Source of the DNA: Isoetes taiwanensis
Taxonomy: Eukaryota; Streptophyta; Lycopodiopsida; Isoetales; Isoetaceae
NCBI GenBank assembly: GCA_021234155.1
Contig: JAJEKV010000015.1
Span: forward strand, 11,492,101-11,556,100
Reading direction: 5' to 3'
DNA: 64,000 nucleotides
A program made the translations under genes and the position numbers. Below the pieces are notes generated by a model, which had not been told where the DNA came from, did not search any database, and saw only the letters and a program-made list of their open reading frames with translations. Of this stretch, positions 1 through 11,218 are shown one piece after another (the first letter of the stretch is position 1; every line of letters starts with the position of its first letter).

Positions 1-489
1 AAGCTCTATGCTTATAGTGATGCAGACTGGGGCGGCGATCTGAGCACACGTAAATCCACCTCAGGATATGCTGTCTTCCTAGGTGGAGGGCTAATAGCAT
101 GGAGAAGCAAGAAACAAAAGGCCATTGCCATGTCTTCAGCAGAGGCTGAATATGCAGCGTCATCATTGGTAGCCAAAGAAGTTGTATGGTTAAGAAGACT
201 TTTAGATGAACTACATTGTTGCCAGATTGAACCTACCAAAATATTTTCGGACAGCCAAAGTTGCATTGCAATTGTAAAGAACCCTGTAGATCATGAGAGA
301 ACGAAGCACATAGAACTCAATATTCACTTTATCAGAGACCTGGCAGGAAAAGGATATGTTCAGATGGAGTACATAAATACTGCAAAGCAAATCGCAGATG
401 TGTTTACAAAAGCCTTGACAGAATCCAAGTTTGTAGAGTTCAGGAATGATATGAATGTTACACAGATATGTGATGAAGGAGGAATGTAA
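1..489 (+). CDS. Ty1/copia polyprotein, C-terminal RNase H (5' partial)
   Basis: An open frame enters from the left edge and ends at the TAA at 487-489. It reads as the copia RNase H domain: YSDADWGGD near the start, then KSTSGY, the MSSAEAEY block, the FSDSQS block and a C-terminal block around KHIELNIHFIRD and IADVFTKAL. These are the standard landmarks of plant Ty1/copia RNase H, which removes the RNA template during reverse transcription in the virus-like particle. Integrase and RT would lie left of the window. This segment has no internal stops, so the copy may be fairly young, but intactness cannot be judged from one end. Confidence 0.95.
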   Translation, partial: KLYAYSDADWGGDLSTRKSTSGYAVFLGGGLIAWRSKKQKAIAMSSAEAEYAASSLVAKEVVWLRRLLDELHCCQIEPTKIFSDSQSCIAIVKNPVDHERTKHIELNIHFIRDLAGKGYVQMEYINTAKQIADVFTKALTESKFVEFRNDMNVTQICDEGGM

Positions 490-1196
490 GAATGGAAAGA
501 TTGATCATCACATATTGGAAGCAGTAACACAGCAGAATGGTTCTAACCCTGCAGACATTGATCACTTGAAGAAACACAGCAGAATGATCCTGATCCTACA
601 GACATTGAATACATGGAATGTGGTATAATGGGTATACATGATCTTTCATGTAGATCATGATTATAGAAAAGGAAGGCTATAATTGCTTAGTGGCTAAGCT
701 AAATTTAAACTGAAAAAGATGACCATTGGGTTATTATATCTTATCCATATAATATGTTTCCCAGTATAGCCGAGGAGGTTTAGGCGCCATATTGGGAGCA
801 AAGATATGTTTGAATAGGACACGATAGCATCTGCCGATTGCCGACTCCAAGTCGGCCGGATTGATGTAGTTAAATGAAATCTAAGAAGTATAGGGATTTA
901 AGAGAGGAGCATTCCGGGAGTGTGGGATCATTCCGATCCATTTGAAGCCCAACTTGAGTTGGGGCTTGGGCTATCGGTGTTATTAGATTTCGTGTTTATT
1001 TGTTTCAGTGTATGCTGCTACAGTTATTCAGTTATTGCCTAAGATACTATGGTTGCATAATAAATATTTCCTATGGTTTACCTTGGTTCATATCTTTATC
1101 ATTTAAATGGTCTATTGCCTACTAAGTACTGTTGCTCATAGATATCTTAGTGCATGAATTGGACTCAGTATTCATAGTAGTACTATTTTTCTAACA
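485..1196 (+). mobile_element. 3' LTR of the copia element
   Basis: A purine tract (GAAGGAGGAA) is followed directly by TGTAAG at 485, overlapping the end of the coding frame. The segment closes with CTAACA at 1191-1196. The 5'-TG...CA-3' ends form a short imperfect inverted repeat (TGTAAG versus TGTTAG on the other strand), giving an LTR of about 712 bp. A possible poly(A) signal AATAAA lies at 1059-1064. The partner LTR and the target-site duplication lie outside the window, so the right boundary is inferred. Confidence 0.7.
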
Positions 1197-1790
1197 GTTT
1201 TCTGAAGTGGTATGATTTTTTAAGTCTAGGTGTTGTTTTTTGAGGTGTGGTTTATAAGTGAGTGTAGTTTTTAAGCAGCTGTTTTGGAAAGAAGTATGGG
1301 TTTTTGAGGTGTGGTTTATAAGTGGGTGTAGTTCTTAAGTGGCTGTTTTTTATAGAAGTATGGTTTTCTGAAGTGGTGTGATTTTTTAAGTTGAGGTGTT
1401 GTTTTTTGAGGTGTGGTTTATAAGTGGGTGTAGTTTTTAAGCAGCTGTTTTTTAAAGAAGTATGGTTTTTGAGGTGTGGTTTATAAGTGGGTGTAGTTTT
1501 TAAGTGATTGTTTTTTAATAAAGTATGGTTTTTCTGAAGTGGTGTGGTTTATATAACTAGGTGTGGTTTATATAACTAGGTGTAGTTTTTAAGTAGTTGT
1601 TTTTTAAAGTAAGTATAGTTTTTTTAGGTGTGGTTTTTAAGTAGGTGTAGTTTTTAAGTGGCTTTTTTTTAAAGAAGTGTGGTTTTCTGAAGTGGTGTGG
1701 TTTATAACTAGGTATAGTTTTTACGCAGCTATTTCTTAAGGAAGTATGGTTTTTTTTTGAGGTTTTCTTGAGGCTATTTCTTAAGCAAAG
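1197..1790. repeat. Degenerate T/G-rich minisatellite
   Basis: Irregular tandem units of about 60-100 bp are built from AAGTATGGTTTT, GAGGTGTGGTTTATAAG, GGGTGTAGTTTTTAAG and a GCTGTTTTTTA spacer. At least seven copies are visible, with deletions of the middle part in some. No coding potential. Confidence 0.85.
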
Positions 1791-1887
1791 CACCACCACC
1801 TGGAATATTGTTTGTGTGCTCAAATTTGGAAATGTATCGTATTGTTTTACATTCATGAAAAATACCTTCAAAGGTTAGATCCAAGGT

Positions 1888-2692
1888 GGCTCAAAATGCC
1901 ACGTGGGCTCCAACATGCCACCTAGGCTCCAACATGCCAAGGTGGCTCAAGCATGCCACCTAGGCACCAACATGTCACCTAGGCTCAAACATGCTAAGGT
2001 GGCTCAAACATGCCACGCGGGCTCCTACATGCCACCTATAGGCTCCAACATGCCACATGGGCTCCAACATGCGACCTAGGCTCCAACATGCCAACGTGCC
2101 TCAAACATGCCACCTAGGCTTCAACATGACACCTAGGCTCAAACATGCCAAGGTGGCTCAAACATGCCACGTGGGCTTCATGCCACCTAGGCTCCAACAT
2201 ATCAAGGTGGCTGAAACATGCCATGTGGGCTCCAACATGCCACATAGGCTCCAACCTGCCAAGGTGGCTCAAGCATGCCGCCTAGGCACCAACATGCCAC
2301 CAAGGCTCAAACATGCCAAGGTGGCTCAAACATGCCATGCGGGCTCCAACATGCCACCTAGGCTGCAACATGCCAAGGTGGCTCATACATGCCACGTGGG
2401 CTCCCAACATGCCACCTAGGCTCCAACATGCCAAGGTGGCTCATACATGCCACGTGGGCTCCCAACATGCCACCTAGGCTCCAACATGCCAAGGTGGCTC
2501 AAACATACCACCTAGGCTCCAATATGCCAGCTAGGCTCAAACATGCCAAGGTGTATCAAATATGCCACGCAGGCTTCAACATGCCAAGGTGGCTCAAACA
2601 TGCCATGCAGGCTCCTACATGCCACCTAGGCTCCAACATGCCAAAGTGGCTCAAACATGCCACGCGGGCTCCTACATGCCACCTAGGCTCCA
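1888..2692. repeat. 19-bp minisatellite array (about 42 units)
   Basis: Tandem 19-bp units of the form GGCTCCAACATGCCACCTA alternate with GGCTCAAACATGCCAAGGT and GGCTCCAACATGCCACGTG variants. Because 19 is not a multiple of 3, a reading frame repeats every 57 bp. That produces a spurious 19-residue peptide repeat (core MPPRLQHAKVAQTCH) in open frames. A short piece of the same repeat recurs near 6925-6970. Confidence 0.95.
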
Positions 2693-3385
2693 GAGTTGCA
2701 AGCACCAACATTTTTTGCTTCAAAATTCCGGTGCATATCTGTAATTGTTTCTCCCCACTGCTAAGAAGATGACCCAGATGTGCTTCTTTGTTAGCAATGG
2801 TGAACTTGCTCTATAGCGACAAGCAGCGGGGCATACTTCATCATAAAATATAGCCTGGGATTTTTGCAAACTTAAACACAGGAAGAGCGACACATGTCAA
2901 TCTGAATCTCAAGCACATGGTCATGCATCTGTTATTCAATAAAAAAAAAAACTAAAATTGAATGTACATATTAGGGAATAGCATGCAAAAGCCCCAGTCA
3001 TGGCGAAAAGCCCCCATCATCTGTTTGTATTTGCAGATGCAGGTCACACTTAATGATAACCTTAACTATAATCGACAATATTTTGCATGTTTCTAACTTT
3101 TGTCCTTCAAAATAGCAAACCACAATGCATCTAAGATACATGAGCTAAGCATCGTTGGTGGAAGGCAGCCTCATCGCAATAACAACAAATAATAAAACAG
3201 GGGGATTAGGATTCTAAAACTTCCTATACTTGAGAGCAAGTCCATTGCATCTTATATTATAAAGTTTTAGCGTATGTCTTCAATCAAACCCTAATTTAGA
3301 TAGTTGAGATCGTCTGATTGCATCCGAAGGCCGAGATTTATCGCACAACTTCTCGCCACCGTGATTGGCCATGCTCTGATCTCTT
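2693..3385. other. Intergenic, no feature seen
   Basis: AT-rich single-copy-looking DNA with a short A-run near 2940. No coding similarity recognised. Confidence 0.5.
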
Positions 3386-4797
3386 AAGAGGAAAGGGAAA
3401 ATGGCAGAGAAAAGGGCAAAGTGAGAGGCAAAAAGGCACGGGTAAAAGGGAAAGACGGAGAAGGGAAAAGGAAAGGGAAAAGAGCACGAAAAAGGGAAAG
3501 AAAAAGAAAGGGAGAAAAAGAAAGGAAAAAAGGACACTATGAAAAGGAAAAGGGGGAAAGGGTAAGGACAGAATAAGGGAAAAGAAAAGGGGAAGGGAGG
3601 AAAAGGAAGAAAAATAGGGCAATGGGAAAAAGGTGAAGACGGAAAGGGTGACGGAAGGGAAAAAGGGGAAGATAAGAATGATGGAGAGAAGGAAAAAAGG
3701 GCATGGAAAAATAGAAAGGGAAGGACAAAGGAAAAAGGAGGCAAAAAAGGGAAAAGGGCATGAGGAAAAGGGAGAGGGAAATGAGAGAGGAAGGAGAAAG
3801 TGGCACGAGAAGAGGAAAAGGGGTGAGGAAAGGAAAAAAAAGAAAGGAAAAAAGAGATGGAAAAGAGAAAAGGGAAAAGCTTAAAAAGCAAAAAGAGAAC
3901 AGAAAACATGGAATAGGAAAAGAGGAAAAGGGAAAAGGGGAAGAGGGTGGGAAAAGGAGGAAAAAGGGCATGTGAAAAAGGTGGAAAAAATGGAATGGAA
4001 AAAGGTATGGGAAAATAGAAAGGAAAATAGAGAAGTGAAAAAAAGGGTGGAAAGGAAAGAGGAAAAGGGCATGGAAAAAAGAAAAGATGAAAAAAAGAAG
4101 GAACAGAAAAAAAAGGAAATGGAGGAAAGGGGGAAAGAAAAAAGAACAGGAGGAATAAGGAGGGAAATGGAAAAGAGGAAGGAAAAAGGGCAAAAAAAAC
4201 GGAAGAGGGAAAGGGTGAGCAAAGGGTAAAATAAAGGGAAAAAGAGCATAGGGAAAGGGAAAAGAAAAAGAAAAAAGCGGAAGAGGGTAGGGAAAGGCGG
4301 AAGAAAAGGCAAGTAAAAAGAAGTGGAAAAAAATGAATGGAAAAATACATGGGAAAAAGGAAAAAGGAAAAAGGAAAGGGAAAGAGAAAAGGAAGGGGGG
4401 AAGGAAAGAGGAAAAGGGCACGGGAAAAAGGGAAAGGGTGGGGAAATGATGAAAAAAGAAGGAAAGGGAAAAAGAAAAAGGGAAGCGGAAAGGGGGGAAG
4501 GAAAGGAAAAAAGGCATGAGAAAAAAGGAAGAAGAAAATGGGAAAAAAGAGACATGAGATAAAGAAGAAGAGGGTGAGGAGAGGAAGAAAAACATAAAAA
4601 AAGGTGGGGAAAAGGGAATGCAAAAAGGGCATAAGAAAAGGGAAGGGAAAAGAGAAAAGCAAAAGGAATGGGAAAAGGAAAGGGAAAAAAGAGCATGAGA
4701 AAAATGGGAAGGGTGGAGAAAGGTGAAAAGGGAAGGAAAAAAGCCGTCAAAAAAGGGAAAGGGAAAGGGAAAGGGAAAGGGAAAAATGAGAAGGAGT
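3386..4797. repeat. 1.4-kb polypurine/polypyrimidine block
   Basis: The + strand is almost pure A and G for about 1.4 kb, made of GGGAAAAG-like runs broken mainly by short GGGCATG or GGCACG interruptions. It closes with several GGGAAA hexamers in a row (about 4753-4785). Long open frames on the minus strand are Phe/Pro/Ser/Leu-only products of this composition and are not genes. Confidence 0.95.
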
Positions 4798-5104
4798 AGT
4801 TAGTAAGGAAATAATATAGTATAAAGAAAGGAAATGTTGGTAACTCTAGAAATTGTTAAAGTTAAGGATTAAGTTAGTAAGGCTAGGAAAATAATAAGGA
4901 CGAGCTGGGCTAAAAGGGGGAAATAAGCGGGAAGAGAAGGCAGAGGTCCTGCGAGCAGAAAATTGGTACCAGAAGGCTAAATAATAGTTAGTAATTAGTG
5001 GACCAAAGCAAAACGTTAGTAAACTTAGTAAAAGTTAATGCTATAAATATAAGGATTAAGTTTGTTGGTTTGGTTTATCATTAAGGTGAATGTTCTGAAC
5101 CGCA
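4798..5104. other. Intergenic, no feature seen
   Basis: AT-rich sequence with many GTTAGTAA-like words. No gene signal. Confidence 0.4.
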
Positions 5105-5600
5105 TTCCCCTGTTCTTTATTTATTATTCTAAATCCCTAGTTCTACTTTGCAATCTCCATGTTACTCTCTCATTACGCATATTATTCCTGACCTCCCTAT
5201 TTCTCCTCATCCCCCATTCTTCATTTTTCTATTGTAAATCCCCATGTTCTAAATTGCAATCCCCCATTACTCCATCGTTGTCTCTACTAACCCCGACCAT
5301 TTCTCGTCATCCCCCGTTCTTTGTTTCCCCATGTTCTAAATTGCAATCCCCTATTACTCCCTCATTACCCCTACTAATTCTGTCTACCCCATTTCTCGTC
5401 ATCCCCGATTCTTCATCTCTTTAGTGGAAATCCCCATGTTCCAAATTGCAATCCCCCATTACTCCCTGATTACCCCTAGTACCTCTAACTACCCCATTTC
5501 TCCTCGTCCCCCCTTCTTCATTTTTTACAGAAGATCCCCATGTTCTACATTGCAATTCCCCTGTTACTTCCTCAATACCCAGGGGGCATTTTACGGAGGA
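5105..5600. repeat. About 105-bp C/T-rich tandem repeat
   Basis: The landmark TCCCCATGTTCT (or a close variant) recurs near 5239, 5326, 5431 and 5535, with a degenerate earlier copy near 5132. Spacing is about 107, 87, 105 and 104 bp. Each unit also has TTGCAATCCCC, TTACTCCCT and a CCCCATTTCTCGTCATCCCC block. About five units. Confidence 0.85.
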
Positions 5601-5631
5601 TGTGGGCATCATTTCTATATTAGGTAACTTT

Positions 5632-5765
5632 AAGGAGAGGCTTTACGCGTTGTAAAGGCCTTGGCGCGCCGCCAAACTCAGCAGTGCACTCGTAGCTCCG
5701 CCGCCTTTGCACCGCCTTGTTTGGCGGAGCCGCCAAGGCCTTTACAACGCGTAAAGCCTCTCCTT
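5632..5765. repeat. Perfect 35-bp inverted repeat (foldback, 134 bp)
   Basis: Left arm 5632-5666 begins AAGGAGAGGCTTTACGCG. Right arm 5731-5765 is its exact reverse complement (35 of 35). The 64-bp loop holds a second nested stem, CCGCCAAAC pairing with GTTTGGCGG. The arms are GC-rich in AT-rich surroundings. It could be a foldback MITE or a small-RNA hairpin. No clear target-site duplication was found. Confidence 0.9.
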
Positions 5766-6924
5766 CTGCAAATTAGCAAGCATAATGACCGTTAGGCTTA
5801 AATTTCCACACCCTTGCTTTGCGTGAGAATTTCTAATCGTTCATCATCCCTGTTCAGACGTTGAATCCCCTGTTCTGGTCTGTTTCATCCATGTTCCAGT
5901 TTTTTGCTCGAGAAGTGGTCTGATGAACGATTTTTTTGCTTGAGAAAGAGAAATAGTCTGTTGAACGGATATAAGCTTAAGAAGTGGATTATGAGAAGAA
6001 AAAATCGATGGCTTCTTACCAAGCTTCAAAGCAAAGAGAGAGCCATAGCTTGAAAGATTTTATCTGGCCTTCACCAAAAGCAGGTTGGGCAGTTGAGAAG
6101 GAACTACTTAGGTTTTGATTTTGAGGTTTGATTCAAAAACGGGGTGCTGAGAATGGAGATCTGCCCCTCAGCTCTGGCAAGTCCGACATCTTAGCTCCAG
6201 CTAAAAAACCTGCCACATAAAATAACTTGCAAAAAAATAACTTGCCGCCATCTCAACTTTGATAAAAAGTAACTTGGCGCCGAAAGTTCACTCCATAGCT
6301 CGCACTATGGAAGCAGGAAGGAAAAGAGGAGGGAGAAGAGGGTAAAAAAGAAAAGAAAAAAAGAGAGAGAGAAGGAGAAAAGTAAATGTGCAGGAAAAAT
6401 AAGAAAAGGGAAAAGAGAAAGTGTGTAAGAAAATGAGGAAAAAAGGATAGGGAAGGTTATCAAATGCACAAAAAACTCTTATAGCCTAGATATGATGAAC
6501 TTGGTTAATGAGTCTGAGCTGAATAGGTTTCCATCCACAAATGTTCCCAACATTTGCCCAGCAACGCTGGGCACCATTACTAGTCTTCTTATGATGATAA
6601 AGCCATTGCTGCCATCCTGGCCACCTGCAGGAAACCTTTACCAGATCTGCATAACACAAATGTTCAACCTTTATGTAAGGAGTAGGCACTGCAAAGCATC
6701 AAAACGTTGCAGCTACATTGTGTGTTGCTAGGTTATTGTAGAGTTTACGTTATGGATTGCGAGTTTTGGTCGTTTGCACTTGGGACATGGTCGAGAGGCT
6801 GCAGTTGAAGATGTAGGAACTGACAGAATGGGGTTTGGATTTATCCTCCTCCCAGTGTGGCAATTAGAAGTCAAGAGCGAGATTGTTTGGGATCATTCGG
6901 GATGGCACATTGGACCAACTTGAA
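5766..6924. other. Gene-poor stretch
   Basis: No gene recognised. It contains a short G/A-rich tract (about 6310-6460) and a 7-bp hairpin GCCCAGC-AAC-GCTGGGC at 6556-6572. Confidence 0.4.
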
Positions 6925-6999
6925 ACTATGCTCAAGTGGGCTCAAACATGCCACCTAGGCTCCAACATGCTCTCCCTCCCTCCCTCCCTCCCTCCCTCT
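6925..6999. repeat. Minisatellite remnant plus (CCCT)n tract
   Basis: GGGCTCAAACATGCCACCTA and the next unit match the 19-bp minisatellite of 1888-2692. They run into a CTCC/CCCT microsatellite at about 6971-6999. Confidence 0.8.
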
Positions 7000-7002
7000 A
7001 TG

Positions 7003-7608
7003 TCTCCTAAACCGCGCCCAGCGAGGGTCCGGGAAATATCTTTTGGTTACGATACCAATGCAATCGAAAGCACTTTTTATAAACATCATGCACATTCGAA
7101 GCCCATGATCTTTTACAGCGCAAAAAGTGAGAGCTCACCGGCGTGACCAGCCATGCCATCTTTTAGTGCGTTTTCTTGCACCCGGGGATATACTTTATGT
7201 TCTGCAACATGGCAGGCACCTCCAGAGCACTCACTTCTCTATACAAGAGGACCTCTCACCACTTCAGCTCACTCGGCGACGAAACGTGCTATGCAAGGTC
7301 AGACAAGCCAGGCTCCAGAAGAAATGGGCAGTATATCGGAAAGGCTCAGCAATTGTTCTTGATCAATGGCCGGCAAACCCCTGGTTGGGATACTTCTAAC
7401 TGCTTCTCCACGTCTGGATGATCTCTTTGGTTGTGTTTTGTATGTAAATCTTAATATTTTATTGTTAGTCTTGTGATGGGGCTTCGACCCCAGGTTTGGG
7501 CCTTAGCCCCTTGTTCAGTGTGGGCTTCTGCCCTTTTGTATTGTTCCCTCCCGTTAAAATTCTGTCTACCTACCTACTTACCTACCTATCTATCTATCTA
7601 TCTATCTT
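7003..7608 (+). mobile_element. LINE fragment: ORF1-like domain joined to 3' end with tetranucleotide tail
   Basis: A frame at 7127-7399 reads HLLVRFLAPGD, then FSIQEDLSPLQLTRRR and VRQARLQKKWAVYRKG. This is the pattern of the RNA-binding ORF1 (Transposase_22-like) domain of non-LTR retrotransposons. Endonuclease and RT are absent. After a stop comes a G/T-rich 3' segment ending in CCCGTTAAAATTCTGT and a (CTAC)n/(CTAT)n tail at about 7565-7608. The copy has therefore lost its middle. ORF1 proteins coat LINE RNA and assist target-primed reverse transcription. The left boundary is uncertain. Confidence 0.7.
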
Positions 7609-7680
7609 ATTGCTTATAAAAACATGATTCTACTTTTTCCTTATCATGGCAAAATAATACTACAAAAAGAAAGATGAAAC

Positions 7681-7926
7681 TTAATTTTTAACACAATTTG
7701 TATAATGATAGTCAAACACCGTGTAGATAGATAGTTCGACCTCCACTTTATACTGCCCATTTCTTTTTCGGTGAGCTTTCCAAACTCGACACAATTCCTC
7801 TTTTCGATCCTTAAAAGGCAGTCGCATCGGGGTAAGATCCTTCTGAACAGAAAAGATGGTGCCTTTTAGGTGATTGCCATGGCACAATGCATGAAGGTTG
7901 AAAATGACATCCCTAAAATGTATCAA
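7681..7926 (-). pseudogene. LINE ORF1-like domain fragment (opposite strand)
   Basis: The minus-strand frame reads HLKGTIFSVQKDLTPMRL and then ELCRVWKAHRKRNGQYK. This lines up residue for residue with HLQSTHFSIQEDLSPLQL and LCKVRQARLQKKWAVYRK in the neighbouring + strand LINE fragment. It is therefore a second, inverted ORF1 remnant about 70 bp beyond the first one's tail. Nothing of an endonuclease or RT follows. Confidence 0.65.
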
Positions 7927-10900
7927 GAGGTGTCAAGGACTATCGAGTCATGCTGCTCCAACCTAATGTGCTGAGATAATGCCATCCGCCTATATGTGCA
8001 TCACCTCGGTAAAGAAATGTGTCGTCGCCTCTGTAGCTAGGCAATCCCTCATCTCTGTGATGCCGACAATGCGAAGGTTGAGGACCTATGTGCGCTAAGT
8101 GTAATCCGGCAACAAATCCGCCCTCGAGAGGTCGAAGTCTCGCGCAAGCCCGGTGTGCAATAATTTCTCGTTGATGGTATGTTTGGACATGCTATTTGGT
8201 CAAAGATGATACAGCGAGAGACATGCTTGTCTCATGCACTGGTGGATGAGTTCTAATAGAATCTGCTGACGCTAACAAAAGTTCCAAAAGTTGTAAAGTC
8301 CAAGAGGGCATGCACTTTACATAGGCTAAACTTATTTGGCAATGCATATATACATTGCAAAGAAGTAGAAGAAGATGATCATTTAAAAAGCCCATTAAAA
8401 ACCAACCCTTTAAACTACAACCAATAACAACAATATGCAAACAAGGCCTCGTGCTTGATTTAACAATTCCTAAAAACGTACTCTATTTATTAGAGCCTAA
8501 TGCTTTTAAAGCAAGAACTCAATCTATCTAACATTCTAGAATTGAAAAGAGTTTTTTCTCTTATATATTCAATCTCATTGATGTTGTCACTTGTCATTCT
8601 TGTGTTAAAGCTAAACAACAAAATTAACACAGTAGAAGTTGGGTCACAGTTTTAGGATGTGGTGTAGTTATGTGGCACCATCTGTCTACTCAATCCATCA
8701 TGGAATGGACGTTGGGAAGCTCATTCTGCTCATCTGGTGATTAATAGTAAAAGTTACTGTTGAAGCAAGGTAAAGAAAGATTTTTGCTAAGGATTTTTGC
8801 CGCTATATCTCAAAGCACAAAAAATTTCTATAATTGTGCTGGATATATACTTGATCCTGAAAATTATCAAGATTTGTGATGAATCTATGCAAAACAACTC
8901 CCATATTAGATTGTCACAACGATCTCTACTTGAAAATATGGAATACAAACTGCTCCCCAACTTCTATCTTGTAGGGGAATGACATTTGGTCTACCATTCT
9001 GGCACAAGAAGGAGACTCGTTCCCCACTGTCGCCGGTTGCGAGGCCCCTTCCGTATGCCAAAATGGCATCCCAAATGCCATTCCTCGATGCTAATTAAAA
9101 AAGTGTATCATCATTATTATTGCGAGTAAAAAGAGCACAAAACTTTTTTAACGAGCTTTATTTATAAAATATATAACAACTAGAAAAAGTGCCCAGCGTT
9201 GCTGGGCTTTTCGTTGGAATTAAGTTCAAAATTAATAAAGATGTAAGTGAGAATGTCTAGTTGGGCATATACAATCATTTGTTTTTAATTGAAGTTGAAT
9301 ATGGTCCTTGAAAAGTGTTTTATTTATTGAAATTAAAGCTTGAATATAAGTTATGAAGTTTTCAAATTTGTCTTGCGTTCATCACGCACGTGAATTTGTG
9401 TGTTGACTTCAAGCGTTGTCTTTTAAAGCTTTCTTACCTATTTAGTTGTCTTCAATGTCCTGCACTTTTTTCAAAGTGGCTTCTATTCTTCGAGTGTAGA
9501 GACTATCATCATTATAGTTCTGCATGTTTTCAATTGCTACAGTGTGAATGCCGACACTTGTCAACGATTTCTTGTAAACCAGCATTGACGGTCTTGGAGG
9601 GTAGTAGTCGAAGTTTTGTGTGTGTGGGTCATCTATTGGGAAAATGCCCAGTATTGCTGCTTATAAGGCGACTGCACATTTAATAATGCAAAAGAACACA
9701 GTTTTTAGCATGACCTTACAAATAATCATGCAAAACATATAGAGATATGCTTTTCATTGCAAATATAGAGCACGTTTTAAGCATCTGTTATATGGAAGAA
9801 ACAATTTCATCTTATTAGATATAGCCCAGGGTTGCTAGGTATATGATAGTTGTTGGCCTAGCATTGTGGAATTCATGTAACTTTGACAATATCTAATTGT
9901 GGCTCAATTGCTATGCCATGGCTAGATATTGTGTTAGATAATGAAGTAATACATAGTTCTAATAATAAAGAATAGTGATTTTCTACAGAATCATAAAAAT
10001 GCCTAGACATAGATATACTTGATTATATTAAGATGCAAGGATTTTTTAGTGGTTGGTTGTTGGATTGTACTGAAGGTGTATATTATATGTTGTATAACAA
10101 AACGTTCCTCCATAAAATGCGTATGCCGCACAACAAAAATGGGCAGGAAATCCAATCATATAAGCCAAGGATTGTTGAGAGTTCAAAGAAGCATCCCAAC
10201 ATAAATGGGCAAAAATACAATCACGTAAACCAAGGACTGTCTAAAGTTCAAAAGGGCATCGGATTCCCTTTGATTTTACACAATGTTAAAACATGGTGCT
10301 ATATAATCAATGCATTCATGGATGGTAACTTTGACATGTAATCAAGATATTTGAGGAAAGTTCTACGTTGACCAACACTTGAAAATAACAAATTACTAAA
10401 TGTAGCTTATATATGGCTGCAATAAATGCACCATGTTGCTATAATTTTTTGCCTCTATCTCCCTTAGATAGAAGGAGAATGCAGCCTATCAGGCGTTTCT
10501 TCAGGATGTACCATCTTGCAGACCTGAGGAGAAATAAAACCAAAGCAGTAATACTTGATCAGTTCTAATTTCAAAATGCACCAACAATATATGTCCTTTG
10601 CTAGCTTTATTTCATTAGATCACATATTCTGACATTGTTGTAGCTGTGGCATAGACATTCTCTCCTTAAACTTTAAATTATGGATACTCTCATTCACATG
10701 GCAATTACTACAGACTTTTCTGGTCCTTCAAGATCTCTAACTGCGCGGTCTTCAAGTTGAGCATTACCATTAATTGCTGAAAGACAGGCATAACGGGCTT
10801 TCTGTCTACAAAATTTACTCTTATACCGGCTCCTTGTCACACCAGGGAATAACTATAAAGTGTGTTCCATCTATCCACCATTTCTGAAGCACGGTTATCC

Positions 10901-11175
10901 TGTGTCTATTATTCTCCAAGCTCTAGAAACAACACATCTGAGACATACACTTTAATCAAAGGTCCCTTTCATTCAAACTACAATTATTTTGCCATTCGAA
11001 GTGCACGTGAATATCAGGTAAGATCTATGGTTAAAAGTCCTTGTGGGTTGCTACACAATAGCCACAAAAGTATCAAACCATCATTAGAGACAATCGAGAC
11101 TCCTGTTGTATCCTGCTGCTGCACTACTTCAGAGATCATTACACTTATCTGCTTCTATTACCAGTCTGGATGACA
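7927..11175. other. Gene-poor stretch
   Basis: About 3.2 kb without recognisable coding sequence. The only notable item is a hairpin GCCCAGC-GTT-GCTGGGC at 9191-9207. It has the same arms as the hairpin at 6556-6572, with the loop complemented. Short open frames here show no domain or compositional sign of being genes. Confidence 0.4.
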
Positions 11176-11218
11176 CTTGATCTACAGAAAGAAAGAAGAA
11201 AGAAAGATTTATTAACGT

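Noticed and set aside
2057-2772. Open frames with a 19-residue repeat peptide
   Set aside because: They arise from the 19-bp minisatellite (57-bp frame period), lack start context and have no protein family.
3280-4750. Long minus-strand open frames (up to 460 codons)
   Set aside because: They are Phe/Ser/Pro/Leu-only translations of the polypurine block. Stops are simply rare in that composition.
4753-4785. Telomere-like GGGAAA repeats
   Set aside because: The plant telomere unit is TTTAGGG. This is part of the polypurine block.
10862-11173. 103-codon + strand frame
   Set aside because: No similarity or codon pattern supporting a gene.
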